Shown in pieces: positions 56,464 to 63,000 of a DNA stretch of 64,000 nt. Source of the stretch: Nipponacmea schrenckii (lineage: Eukaryota > Mollusca > Gastropoda > Lottiidae); the NCBI GenBank assembly GCA_030562195.1, contig JAUJPP010000005.1:30367106-30431105 (forward strand). Direction: 5' to 3'. The translations under genes and the position numbers were made by a program. Every line of letters begins with the position of its first letter. Positions within the stretch are counted from its first letter, which is position 1. A model generated the notes under the pieces. It did not search any database. It had not been told where the DNA came from and worked only from the letters and a program-made list of their open reading frames with translations.

Positions 56464-58758
56464 CTATCAATTTTTATTGGAAGTCTTTGTACACATTTAC
56501 GAATATATTATTAACATTATTTAAAAAAAAATAAAAAAAAAAAAAAAAAATTACCCATTTCCGTTGTACAAGCCCTTATTGAATACCTTTTAGCTCAAAT
56601 ATTAGAGATATATACATACAAATTTTCTATGTGAAAGGATAAACATTTGGGCTTGCCTCGTACTGTTTCCTCTAACTTTATAAGGTTTGGTTGATCCCTC
56701 CATTGATCGAAAATGCGAAAGTTAATGGAGAAGCTCGCCCTCCTTATGCAGTCTGTGGAAGTAACATTATATCCCTTTCGATTAATAAGCCATAATCAAA
56801 AAAATAATTGAAAATGTTTATAATGAATATTAAATAAACTATTGTTTTCAATGAATATATATTAATAATTAAACTATTGTTTCATCATTAGCATTTTATT
56901 TCTTTTGAGAAGTATCAACTGTAGGGGTGTTTACAATCATAAGATTGTAGAGTAATATCATAATAATGATACGAATGTTTCCCAAATATACTCAGTTTGA
57001 TTCTTTTTGTTAGCAATAAACTGCTCTGTGATAATTTGACATTTCATATATGAGGTCATTGCATTAATCGATAAATTATGTCCCACATTTTTACAATAGT
57101 CAATATAATATTTTGCAAGGAGAGTAATTGAATTTACTAATTTTGAGTGATTAAAATTTTGAAATAGAATATTTTCGATATTAAAATCAATGTTATTATT
57201 ACATTGAGACAACAAATCTTCAATGTAATTCCATAATGGTTCCACTTTATTACATTTTAAAAACAGATGTTCGTAGGTTTCTTCATATATTTCGCAGAAG
57301 GTACACAATTTATTATTCGATTTTTTTATTTTAAATAATAGACGCTATATATTATACTGATGGTTAATTTCAGACTAACCATTGTATTATAGATGCTATA
57401 TATTATAGTAATGGTTTATTTCAGTCTGAACTATTGTATTATTGATGTTATATGTTATAGTAATGGTTTATTTCAGTCGAACTATTGTATTATAGATGCT
57501 ATATATTATAGTAATGGTTTATTTCACTGTAACTATTGTATAATAGATGTTATATGTTATAGTAATGGTTTATTTCTGTATTTCTATTGTATTATAGATG
57601 TTATAGTAATGGTTTATTTCAGTCTAACCATTGTATGATAGATGTTATATGTTATAGTAATGGTTTATTTCAGTTTAACTATTGTATTATAGATGCTATA
57701 TATTATAGTAATGGTTTATTTCAGTATAACTATTGTATTATAGATGTTATATATTATAGTAATGGTCTATTTCACTCTAACTATTGTATTATAGATGTTA
57801 TATGTTATAGTAATGGTTTATTTCTGTATTTCTATTGTATTATAGATGTTATATATTATAGTGATGGTTTATTTCAGTCTAACTATTGTATTATAGATGT
57901 TATATGTTATAGTAATGGTTTATTACAGTCTAACTATTGTATGATAGATGTTATATATTATAGTAATGGTTTATTTCAGTCTAACTATTGTATTATAGAT
58001 GCTATATATTATAGTAATGGTTTATTACAGTCTAACTATTGTATTATAGATGCTATATATTATAGTAATGGTTTATTTCAGTCTAACTATTGTATTATAG
58101 ATGTTATATATTATAGTAATGGTTTATTTCAATCTAACTATTGTATTATAGATGTAATATATTATAGTGATGGTTTATTTCAGTCTAACTATTGTATTAT
58201 AGATGTTATATATTATAGTAATGGTTTATTTCAGTCTAACTATTGTATTATAGCTGCGCTATATATTATAGTAATGGTTTATTTCAGACTGACCATTGTA
58301 TTATGGAAAATAGATGCTATAGTAATGGTACTATGTATAATTCTGGTGACAGAGAATTTATATGCCGAGCTGACAGTAGTGGAAAAGCTTGGGTTGCCGG
58401 TGAGCTTCTTTAAATGACTATTTGTTAGATTGCTGGTGTCAACTCAAAAATATACAGAGAAACAAAATGTTAACATGTTATATATATATATATCAGCTAT
58501 CGGATGTTATAAATGTATTTGTTTGATTTACTAAACAATAAGTTTCTTTGCCGTCGTCGTTTTTAATCGATTCATTGTATTATATTGCTTGCTTTAATAA
58601 TGATCATAATTTCTTGTTACTTATTATATATCAATATGTACTTAATAAACACATTTTTAATAGGTAAATTCGTTTGTATGCTTCCTTGCTCCAAGCCACC
58701 GAGTTCGTTAGCAAATGTCAGAAGAGGATGTAGCAAAACCCCACACCGACGACATTAA
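28190..58758 (+). CDS. Gene 1/2, long form: VWDE-like secreted protein (VWD and EGF domains)
   Basis: Exons 28190-28262, 31161-31379 and 32470-32634 join in frame to 43250-43388, 44902-45022, 45875-45961, 47231-47575, 50220-50311, 50713-50956, 51200-51381, 53739-54024, 54189-54338, 54607-54790, 54979-55169, 55852-56124, 58288-58399 and 58664-58758. Every phase agrees and the sum is 2958 nt, or 985 residues plus stop. Order: signal peptide, D8C-like domain, beta-rich region (residues ~153-383), VWD domain (~398-560), furin-like sites, EGF-like module, CY..G module. This matches the layout of vertebrate VWDE, a secreted matrix-type protein. The join between exon 3 and 43250 is inferred from phase, family layout and the absence of another D8C exon nearby. 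The alternative is a separate gene whose 5' exons were not found. Confidence 0.68.
28404..29561. mobile_element. Inverted-end element in intron 1 of gene 1
   Basis: The left end (28404-28475, containing 'taatgctatgtagaaatgtc') is the near reverse complement of 29495-29561. Further inward, 'attacgtctaattcaaaa' near 28555 also has a mirrored partner near 29430. The interior has a long T run (29458-29482) and no recognised protein. It reads as a non-autonomous transposon of about 1.16 kb. Confidence 0.65.
29562..30690 (+). repeat. Dispersed repeat, several related modules
   Basis: Modules with 'gatcaatctgaaattc', 'gacatattgtacatacaaat' and 'ttgtaaaaagatgtat' recur here and at 35755-36640, as do 'gaaggactgaaccat' and 'gagcaagaattttgt'. 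The copies are in the same orientation. An open frame at 29559-29918 lies beside them but shows no motif. Confidence 0.65.
31161..31379 (+). CDS. Gene 1 exon 2: first half of D8C-like domain
   Basis: Borders are ttctattttag|TT and AATG|gtaggc, phase 1 to 1, 219 nt. Coding shows DPCKNF, then SHDRFIDEGWRRVQL, MPTQCVPRGYCGSH and NVWLNG. The order C..W....P..C....CG...WL is that of the VWDE/uromodulin cysteine domain. Confidence 0.83.
31486..32469 (+). repeat. 76-bp tandem array of 3' splice site plus exon 3 start (13 units before the real exon)
   Basis: Each unit contains a pyrimidine-containing stretch ending 'tatctatag' and then the first ~60 nt of exon 3 ('gtacccatcctacagtagaa', then 'gatggtatagttgatagaat'). 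Starts at 31486, 31562 and 31638 give a 76-bp period, and the fourteenth copy at 32470 is exon 3 itself. Every unit keeps the AG acceptor and also a gtatgt that could serve as a donor 51 nt downstream of it. Only the last copy runs straight into the rest of exon 3 in frame. Confidence 0.93.
32470..32634 (+). CDS. Gene 1 exon 3: second half of D8C-like domain
   Basis: Borders are tatctatag|GT and TTTCG|gtaaga, phase 1 to 1, 165 nt. Coding: PTVEDGIVDRMGCLS, then SSCCKVQYPIQIKNCTDY, then YNLMRTFGSDERYCFG. The CC...I.IKNC..Y.VY.L......YC pattern is typical of the domain. Its phase 1 end can join exon 4 at 33024 or the long-form exon at 43250. Confidence 0.85.
33024..33414 (+). CDS. Gene 1 exon 4: Thr/Pro mucin-like stalk, with a +1 slip
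   Basis: Borders are actcacag|GT and GCAG|gtaaaa. A 36-bp repeat codes for 12-residue units such as TTKTPRPTTVSS, expected to be O-glycosylated. In the unit at about 33197-33218 the sequence reads 'gtatctccaaacttcaaaga', one base longer than its neighbours. This shifts the frame to a stop near 33295. The downstream part reads openly in the shifted frame and the exon phase is restored only if that base is discounted. A real null allele or a sequence error are both possible. Confidence 0.75.
33586..33679 (+). CDS. Gene 1 exon 5: transmembrane segment
   Basis: Borders are attttatag|GT and CGCAG|gtacgt, phase 1 to 2. It encodes one strongly hydrophobic helix (MILGVCLSVTMALLIILVV) followed by basic residues LRRR, as expected for a type I membrane protein with the tail inside. 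Confidence 0.8.
33945..34620 (+). repeat. Dispersed repeat with 'cccgggcgaagccggg' hairpin, in intron 5
   Basis: 34060-34430 is nearly identical to 40490-40835. Both carry the small GC-rich hairpin 'cccgggcgaagccggg' beside them, here in the opposite orientation. A partial duplicate ('gacaaagtaaacaacgaatg') recurs at 34512. An (ac)n run lies at about 34627-34645. Confidence 0.75.
34684..34735 (+). mobile_element. Truncated SINE head
   Basis: 'tagtcgcggtggctcatac' followed by ggatgcatgatcgctttcctg matches the tRNA-like first ~45 bp of the SINE at 5811. The rest is absent. Confidence 0.7.
35507..35555 (+). CDS. Gene 1 exon 6: short cytoplasmic tail and stop
   Basis: Acceptor tttttag|A at 35507. 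It codes for a short tail KQGARYELDTKPTKA and stops TAA at 35553-35555. Phase 2 entry agrees with exon 5. No known signalling motif apart from a single tyrosine (RYEL) is seen. Confidence 0.75.
35737..35742 (+). promoter_or_regulatory. Probable poly(A) signal of the gene 1 short form
   Basis: AATAAA 182 bases after the stop codon, in an AT-rich 3' region. Confidence 0.55.
35755..36640 (+). repeat. Second copy of the dispersed modules of 29930-30690
   Basis: Shares 'gacatattgtacatgcaaat', 'gagaaggactgaacca', 'gagcaagaattttgta' and 'gctaattttctgatcaatct' with the copy in intron 1 of gene 1. It is split by the LINE tail at 35985-36267. Confidence 0.65.
35985..36267 (+). mobile_element. L1-like LINE 3' end inserted into the dispersed repeat
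   Basis: Encodes a C-terminal HYFKRYLQNI, then YEKDDIVVKKWSSKLI before a stop, then an untranslated part ending in an A run. Related strings 'aatatcttaaaccaaat' and 'aatatctgaaactaaat' flank it and probably are the target duplication. 5'-truncated. Confidence 0.6.
36641..37680. other. No recognised feature
   Basis: Very AT-rich sequence with no motif-bearing open frame. If the long form of gene 1 is real this lies in its large third intron. Confidence 0.4.
37690..37965 (+). repeat. Degenerate ~35-45-bp C-rich tandem repeat
   Basis: Imperfect units built on 'ccacacctaatctagttcca' repeat about six times. Strong C-over-G strand bias. No coding reading is favoured. Confidence 0.65.
38489..38930 (-). 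repeat. BEL/Pao LTR-like sequence with an internal ~185-bp duplication
   Basis: 'gcactggattcaggtgattg' starts at about 38510 and 38695 (about 185 bp apart), each followed by matching sequence through 'actgaacgggtaattatttt'. The part from 38831 ('agaccaacgcagattatctg') matches 23310-23420 beside the first BEL/Pao remnant. Confidence 0.6.
39300..40020 (-). mobile_element. Second BEL/Pao remnant
   Basis: On the minus strand, 39840-39660 reads TQRRVIDSTLNKSKVLSQAA followed by VYDPLGLIASYTVRSKV, the conserved end of BEL/Pao reverse transcriptase. 39640-39430 reads FIDFEKFGKYRRLVRTTASI, the linker before integrase. Catalytic domains are missing. Confidence 0.72.
40200..40330 (+). repeat. Short 'gtttcgtaaaaaat' tandem repeat
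   Basis: Six or so imperfect copies of 'tcgtttcgtaaaaaatct' (15-22 bp). Confidence 0.65.
40437..40884 (+). repeat. ~400-bp repeat flanked by direct copies of a 47-bp GC-hairpin motif
   Basis: 'ttattcccggcttcgcccgg' and the following 'ttatttaccagtcacttgaa' occur at both ends (about 40438 and 40837) in the same orientation. The body matches 34060-34430 in gene 1 intron 5. The direct terminal repeats recall a small LTR-like (TRIM-type) or tandemly duplicated element. Confidence 0.65.
40890..42000. other. No recognised feature
   Basis: AT-rich sequence without motif-bearing frames or recognisable repeat copies. Confidence 0.4.
42006..42600 (-). mobile_element. 5'-truncated LINE 3' end
   Basis: The minus strand reads LRCSNHNLMIEEGRKLGLI, then HYPLCIRPHIETEYHFVLI and FYRDLRENLIPKYYYEYL, a LINE C-terminal zinc-type region (C....E.EYHF) seen often in mollusc genomes. 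An (aat)n tract at 42006-42023 forms the 3' tail. Upstream of it, in another frame, the match continues through RCIDVDSQQWHSI-like sequence. Confidence 0.75.
42610..43249. other. No recognised feature
   Basis: A minus-strand open frame at 42980-42765 is charged and helical but has no motif I recognise. The last 30 bases are the pyrimidine-rich acceptor of the 43250 exon. Confidence 0.4.
43250..43388 (+). CDS. VWDE-like exon A: start of beta-rich region
   Basis: Borders tatttttag|AA and ACATG|gtaagt, phase 1 to 2. Codes for FNTAVTVVTNLRPLPDVF, then FIFDCSFPNPNQDS and VYKATW. The C...Y.A.WFVD layout across exons A-B looks immunoglobulin-like. Confidence 0.78.
43680..44530 (-). mobile_element. 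Ty3/gypsy remnant in the intron after exon A
   Basis: The minus strand shows a decayed RNase H (GRPIANVSNTL, then SIIYGLQKL), then the stretch YRKEVDYGNADALIHLSF that usually follows RNase H, then an integrase start (RLHLDHTIYFKGKDWLI, equivalent to the usual hiDhagPf.g..flv). Many stops and frame changes. Confidence 0.7.
44902..45022 (+). CDS. VWDE-like exon B
   Basis: Borders tataatag|G and TTTCAG|gtaaaa, phase 2 to 0. Codes for FVDNVIVYESTYTDYND, then RSLTDTRLRESNIITVGF. The TRLRESN segment resembles the T.LRE strand of VWDE before its next cysteine. Confidence 0.8.
45875..45961 (+). CDS. VWDE-like exon C
   Basis: Borders actttag|CT and ATAAAA|gtgagt, phase 0 to 0, 29 codons: LHCDLNAAVDSVGNPSL, then NTKFIGIK. 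The leading Cys probably pairs with the FDC of exon A. Confidence 0.78.
45962..47230. other. Intron between exons C and D
   Basis: No recognised element. A stretch near 46820-46945 reads briefly like a gag or LINE fragment (LDENYAVNLKPYLNDI) but is too short to assign. Confidence 0.35.
47231..47575 (+). CDS. VWDE-like exon D: region before VWD
   Basis: Borders tatttag|GTG and GTGACT|gtaagt, phase 0 to 0, 115 codons. Codes for SIRPTVPIGCSIPEGCTL, then AIGVCGIAIKTSEWNKWY and FEQRIWGKYVLEPVT. The TVPI.CS....C.L pattern directly before a VWD domain is characteristic of VWDE. Confidence 0.83.
47606..50165 (+). repeat. 21-bp minisatellite, ~120 copies, filling the intron before the VWD domain
   Basis: Consensus 'ggattctctactctaacag' plus ta (21 bp), starting 30 bp after the exon D donor and ending ~55 bp before the exon E acceptor. 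Each unit holds ctctactctaacag, which resembles branch point, pyrimidine tract and AG. Because 21 is a multiple of three, long open frames appear on both strands (for example 47606-49357 plus and 48853-47615 minus). They are periodicity artefacts. Confidence 0.94.
50220..50311 (+). CDS. VWDE-like exon E: start of VWD domain, calcium motif lost
   Basis: Borders taatttcag|ATC and TTGCG|gtaaca, phase 0 to 2. Codes for INIVKNTSLIEGKVCQMF, then KLYFRDFYSNL. From the Cys to the GTF in exon F there are 25 positions, the usual spacing of a VWD start, but the expected DPH and TFDG are not present (NKLY and RDFYS instead). The exon was chosen because it alone restores frame between exons D and F. Confidence 0.7.
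50713..50956 (+). CDS. VWDE-like exon F: VWD core
   Basis: Borders gtttctag|A and TTTGAG|gtaggt, phase 2 to 0. Codes for LPGTFHLIQIDNVEVQVQV, then CTGLQTGYCVCGVVVRVG and INRCNLGYWYIDYILC. GTF.LI.....EVQV....C.....C.CGV.V is the VWD beta-sheet pattern. Confidence 0.85.
51200..51381 (+). CDS. VWDE-like exon G: end of VWD domain
   Basis: Borders ttctattag|ATA and TGGAG|gtaata, phase 0 to 2. Contains GKTSGLCGELTADPPTVE, the GLCG.....P..D(E) signature that closes a VWD domain, and NSWR like the F..SW. that follows it. Confidence 0.87.
51415..51500 (-). mobile_element. SINE 3' tail fragment
   Basis: 'aaatgaaatgaaataaatgg' and 'ttctgcaccttatggtctaa' are the complement of the 3' end of the SINE at 5811-6185. 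Only the tail is present. Confidence 0.75.
52010..52400 (-). mobile_element. LINE 3' fragment, same family as 11605-12569
   Basis: The minus strand reads a CGHDFEDAEHYLIHCLL-like zinc region, then RTLDMLLNGTDPQFESI and HAFITLSKRF, parallel to CGHPFEDANHYLIKCPLY and MLSKRFY of the element at 11605. Several frame changes. Confidence 0.72.
53160..53285 (-). mobile_element. tRNA-like SINE head
   Basis: On the minus strand there is an A-box-like 'ggctgcgttgtctagacgg' and, ~55 bases on, a perfect B-box 'ggttcgaaacc'. Extra bases between the boxes rule out a standard tRNA fold by eye, so a tRNA-derived SINE is more likely than a functional tRNA. It differs from the 5811 SINE. Confidence 0.5.
53555..53700 (+). 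mobile_element. LINE fragment
   Basis: Reads ARLITRTKLNDHITPVLYDL followed by HWLPVKYRIECKIL. The DHITPVL..LHWLPV..RI..K segment is a common LINE C-terminal motif. Short and truncated. Confidence 0.7.
53739..54024 (+). CDS. VWDE-like exon H with furin-like site
   Basis: Borders ttttacag|A and AAACGG|gtatgc, phase 2 to 0. Codes for DPDNWRTLPEWTPNDSV, then CRCDEKLPED and PLRKKRSLPRG. W.......W....S.F matches the post-VWD region of VWDE. RKKR before S is a good furin-type cleavage site. Confidence 0.83.
54189..54338 (+). CDS. VWDE-like exon I
   Basis: Borders ttatcatag|GAT and ATACAG|gtatgt, phase 0 to 0, 50 codons: DVRWKNGWTRSSAREYC, then RCEDIRGINIEEAIAIC. W.NGWT...A...C is typical of the segment between VWD and EGF in VWDE. 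Confidence 0.82.
54607..54790 (+). CDS. VWDE-like exon J: start of EGF-like module
   Basis: Borders ttttctag|CTA and GACG|gtaagt, phase 0 to 1. The end codes for TCSWKCSGRGLCDDG, the first half of an EGF-like domain (C...CSG.G.C). Confidence 0.83.
54979..55169 (+). CDS. VWDE-like exon K: end of EGF-like module
   Basis: Borders tacttccag|GT and TTTGAG|gtaatt, phase 1 to 0. KCVCNTGYIGSDCSV completes the EGF-like domain with the C.C..GY.G.DC ending. Then comes a cysteine-bearing region (HCDLSVDDCKEVAVFGG). Confidence 0.85.
55520..55755 (-). mobile_element. Decayed SINE of the 5811 family
   Basis: The complement shows tRNA-like 'gcgatggcttgctcactaac', a B-box 'gggttcgatct', 'ggacaataaaccgtg' and 'ctcgacagttggtaatcaga', all in SINE order, with an internal deletion. 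Confidence 0.78.
55852..56124 (+). CDS. VWDE-like exon L with a second furin-like site
   Basis: Borders gactctag|ATA and TTTTCG|gtaaga, phase 0 to 0, 91 codons. Codes for GEVTCKLPSRKRRRRSVD, then KVSVSNNGQNYSQQLNFII and MNCSIDNSDQMNCSFS. The run RKRRRRS is a strong furin-type site. V.VSN.G...S....FI.Y...C..C is the VWDE pattern before its CY..G module. Confidence 0.84.
56228..58287 (+). repeat. 51-bp tandem array of 3' splice site plus start of the CY..G exon (~22 units)
   Basis: Unit: 'ttatttcag' followed by 42 nt matching the first 14 codons of the exon at 58288. In frame it reads SNYCIIDVIYYSNGLFQ, against TDHCIMENRCYSNG in the exon. The unit is 51 bp, so frame is kept through many units without stops. 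The last unit before the exon is 53 nt and breaks the frame. The array is interrupted by a LINE at 56427-57340. Each unit keeps its AG. Confidence 0.93.
56427..57340 (-). mobile_element. 5'-truncated L1/Tx1-like LINE inserted in the 51-bp array
   Basis: The T run at 56427-56463 is the poly(A) tail on the minus strand. The coding end at 57308-56958 reads CTFCEIYEETYEHLFLKCN, then VEPLWNYIEDLL, an RT zinc-binding region (C..C...H....C). 'atagatgctat' before and 'atagacgctat' after are the likely target duplication, taken from the array unit itself. Confidence 0.85.
58288..58399 (+). CDS. VWDE-like exon M: CY..G module
   Basis: Borders tatttcag|ACT and GCCG|gtgagc, phase 0 to 1, 112 nt. Codes for TDHCIMENRCYSNGTMYN, then DREFICRADSSGKAW. 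C.I....CY..G........C.......W is the module that follows the VSN.G region in VWDE. Nearly the same exon occurs on the minus strand at 61413-61302. Confidence 0.85.
58664..58758 (+). CDS. VWDE-like exon N: cysteine-containing C-terminus and stop
   Basis: Acceptor ttttaatag|GT, phase 1 entry. Codes for KFVCMLPCSKPPSSL, then RRGCSKTPHRRH and stops TAA at 58756-58758. No membrane segment, so this form is secreted, unlike gene 4. An alternative transmembrane end for this gene was not found in the next 1.1 kb. Short and without a family match, so less certain than other exons. Confidence 0.5.
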
Positions 58759-58827
58759 TTACGACAAGAATTCTCAATCCGTTTCTACCCAAATCACATC
58801 TTTCGTTGGTATAGTAAATTTCAATGA

Positions 58828-58833
58828 AATAAA
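58828..58833 (+). promoter_or_regulatory. Probable poly(A) signal of gene 1/2
   Basis: AATAAA 70 bases after the exon N stop codon. Confidence 0.5.
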
Positions 58834-59910
58834 ACCCAAAACACGAATACTTAAATCGATAATGAACAAAAAATTTTAAACTTTGCCAATAAGAGATCTA
58901 TTCATCAGTAAAAATACCTGCTGCCATAAATGACATATACAAAAAATAAATATCGAAAAAACTCAGTATTTAACCATAAAGATGCATTTTAGTATTGAAA
59001 AACGCTTAATTAATTGATTTTTTTTTTCCAAAATGACATTTTATGAGATTCCGTTACTTTATGAGTTTTCCAAATTTTATGAGATTCCGTTACTTTATGA
59101 TACCAGATAAGTTCACTGATCAATATATACTTTTATTAACCATTCTTGATAACTAATATTTTATGTACATGCTAAGACGCAGTATCACCTTAACCAATCA
59201 CAAGGGGTGTAGCTTGCAGATTAAATATATATAGCTTATGCTGAATCTACTTGGAATCTACAGTGAAATAAACCATGGTTGTGGACTTACTTCTCGTCCA
59301 CTGGCATTCCTTCCAACAAGTTATTGCATGGCAATATTTGGCAGTGGAAAATATATTTCCTGATAGTTGAACCTCCTAATTCGGGACAAGTCAACCGGAC
59401 AAATCAACATAAACAATATTTCGTAACAAAAGCATTTTATATCTAAATTAACAGTACGGAATAAATATAAATCTCAATGTTAAAATAGTGCTCAATATTC
59501 ATTATAGGTTAGAGAGGTGGATCATATTATTGTAGAGTGATATAGAAATACCACTGTTAAAATAGTGCTCAATACATCAATTGTAGAGTGATATAGAAAT
59601 ACCACTGATAAAATAGTGCTCAATACATCAATTGTAGAGTGATTAAGAAATACTAAACTTCATGAAGAAATAAACTCACCCTTATCTTTATGCACTCATT
59701 TTTAATAAACCGCTTGATAAAAGGAAATAAAGAATTTGCAAAATTTCATCTTTCATGTCAGTCCATATTAATTAATCAAAGCACAAATGGACAACAAACA
59801 AGATAATTCCATAAAAGTTATGAATAAAAAAACAATAGTAATAATTAAAATGTAAATAAAACGATTTTGAATAAAATTATTACGCTCGTCTCTAAATTTG
59901 TATTCAATCT
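58834..59910. other. Region between the convergent genes, with a small 51-bp repeat
   Basis: Mostly AT-rich with no gene. 'aaaatagtgctcaatacatc' starts at 59559 and 59610, with a partial earlier copy near 59481, so a 51-bp repeat of just over two units is present. Two copies of 'ttttatgagattccgttact' lie at about 59038 and 59075. Confidence 0.55.
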
Positions 59911-60019
59911 TTATTTTAATCCTTCATAAATATGTGCACTGGCTTCAGAATGCGAGGTGGTATCGTAAACTGGATTTAAAGTTGGTGAGAAAGAACCAGT
60001 GTGCTTATGTGACTTCCTC
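59911..60019 (-). CDS. Gene 4: cytoplasmic tail with NPVYDT motif
   Basis: Acceptor tactattttag|G at 60019, stop TAA at 59913-59911. Codes for RKSHKHTGSFSPTLNPVYD, then SEASAHIYEGLK. NPVY is an NPxY-type endocytosis or PTB-binding motif, and IYEGL adds a second tyrosine site. An AATAAA overlaps the stop on the minus strand. Confidence 0.75.
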
Positions 60020-63000
60020 CTAAAATAGTAAATATAAGTATTTCAGATGTTGAACTATTTCTTCCGGTTCCTTAAAGATATGAATTGTGCATAAAACATC
60101 ATAGCCCCCACAATGTTCTAAGCAAGTCAAACTGTATATTTAACATAATATAGAACCGGTGATTTCCAAATTATTAAAGGTATTGTCAAGAAGCTTGCTA
60201 AACTGTTCACGTAATCGGGGACGTTATAATTGGTTTCAAACACCTCGGGTCGGTTTCGCAAAGCTTACGACCGTCGCCGTGTACGACCAAGTGTACAAGA
60301 AATAAACAATCGTAGCTAGTAATGATCTTAGGACCACTTGTTCAAAGAGATCTTACGACCATCTTAGTAACGGCAATGTTTACCTGATCGAGAATTCAAA
60401 ATAAACCTAAAGTTTATTTGGTGACTATCACCACATTTAGCGATAGTAATTAAATATTTAAGTGAGATATTTGCGGCTTGATGTTGAATAAAGTTACACC
60501 AGACCAATGTGAAATATTCAATCATTAGTCATACACCTCTTTTGAACTTACAGGGTGATAATAAAAACAAAATGTGCCTTCTGGGGTGTTAACGAGCTAA
60601 CTCGTTTTAAAAAACAAAGGCAATTACAGGTGATTTTCTTCAAGCGTGAATATACTATATGTAGATAGATATTAGAAAATTCTTTCTATTGATTTTAACT
60701 TGTTAATAAAGTGAAACTTACATACATACGACGATAAGTGATAGAAGTAAAATTATAACCACAACTGCTGCTACTGATACACCAATTGCAACAGCATCAA
60801 TTCCATCTACAAATATTAACCAACAGAGTTATTTCCGCATCACCTGAAGCCACTTGGCGATGTTAAAAGTGTTTACATATATTATAAAAATGGATTTCAA
60901 GCCTAACTACTTGACAGCACCACAGTGGTATATTTTTGTTGATTAAGCCAGTTTAATTCCAAACATAAAATCTATTATTCTTGACGTTATAAAAATGTAT
61001 GTACATGAGATTGAAGTCTCCGAAATTGTTATTCGACTAGTTGTGTCTGTAAGTCAACAGGGTTCGTGTCTATTATGTTTACACAAAGTTTTTCGAATGA
61101 ATATTTAAAAACATTATAAATACCTTTCACTGTAGTTATAGGTTTTTCAGTTTCATTATAAACTGAAATATACAGAAAATACGGTGATTAAAATATAATA
61201 ATTAAATAAACAACAATTGCTATCCCACATTCCTTTATCGTGTACATTACAATATGTACATACATGTAGATGGTGTTAGTGTTTGAAAACAAGACACTTA
61301 CCGGCTAACCATTCTTTTCCACTACTGTCAGCTCGACAAACAAATTCTCTGTCACCAGAATTATACATAGTACCATTACTATAGCATTGATTATCCATAA
61401 TACAATGGTCAGTCTGAAATAAACCATTACTATAATATATAAAATCTATAACACAATAGTTAGACTGAAAAAAACCCATTACTATAATATATAACATCTA
61501 TAATATAATAGTTAGACTGAAATAAACCATTACTTTAATATATAACATCTATAATACAATAGTTAGACTGAAATAAACCATTACTATAATATATAACATA
61601 TATAATACAATAGTTAGACTGAAATAAACCATTACTATAATATAGCGTCTATAATACAATAGTTAGACTGAAATAAACCATTACTATAATATATAACATC
61701 TATAATACAATAGTAAGACTGGAATAAACCATTACTATAATATATAACATCTATAATACAATAGACTGAAATAAACCATCACTATAATATATAGCATCCA
61801 TAATCCAATGATCCAATGATATTATGAAATAAAACTTTACTGCACATATAACTTCTATAATACAATAGTTAGACTGAAATAAACCATTACTATAATATAT
61901 AACATCTATAATACAATAGTTAGACTGAAATAAACCATTACTATAATATATAACATCTATAATACAATAGACTGGCATAAACCATCACTATAATATATAA
62001 CATCTATAATACAATAGTAAGACTGAAATAAACCATTACTATAATATATAACATCTATAATACCATAGACTGGCATAAACCATTACTATAATATATAACA
62101 TCTATAATACAATAGTTAAACTGAAATAAACCATTACTATAATATATAACATCTATAATACAATAGTTAGACTGAAATAAACCATTACTATAATATATAG
62201 CATCTATAATACAATAGACTGGCATAAACCATCACTATAATATATAGCATCTATAATACAATAGTTAGACTGAAATAAACCATTACTATAATATAAAACA
62301 TCTATAATACAATAGTTAGACTGAAATAAACCATTACTTTAATATATAACATCTATAATACAATAGTTAGTCTGAAATAAACCGTAACTATAATATATAA
62401 CATCTTTATACAATAGTTAGACTGAAATAAACCATTACTATAATATATAGCATCTATAATACAATAGTTAGACTGAAATAAACCATCACTATAATATATA
62501 GCATCCATAATCCAATGATCCAATGATATTATGAAATAAAACTTTACTGCACATATAACTTCTATAATACAATAGTAAGGCTGAAATAAACCATTACTTT
62601 AATATATAACATCTATAATACAATAGTTAGACTGAAATAAACCATCAGTATAATATATAACATCTTTAATACAATAGTTAGACTGAACACCATTACTATA
62701 ACATATAACATCTATAATACAATAGATAGACTGAAATAAACCATTACTATAATATATAACATCCATTATACAATAGTTAGACTTGAATAAACCATTACTA
62801 TAATATATAACATCTATAATACAATAGTTAGACAGAAATAAACCATTACTATAATATATAACATCTATAATACAAAAGTTAGACTAAATAAATCATTACT
62901 ATAATATATAACATCTATAATACAATAGTTAGACTGAAATAAACCATTACTATAATATATAACATCTATAATACAATAGTTAGACTGAAATAAACCATTA

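Noticed and set aside
57587..58417. 276-codon frame over the 51-bp array running into the CY..G exon
   Set aside because: The last unit is 53 nt, so this frame crosses exon M out of phase and ends at 58417. The exon's own frame is the one with the domain motif.
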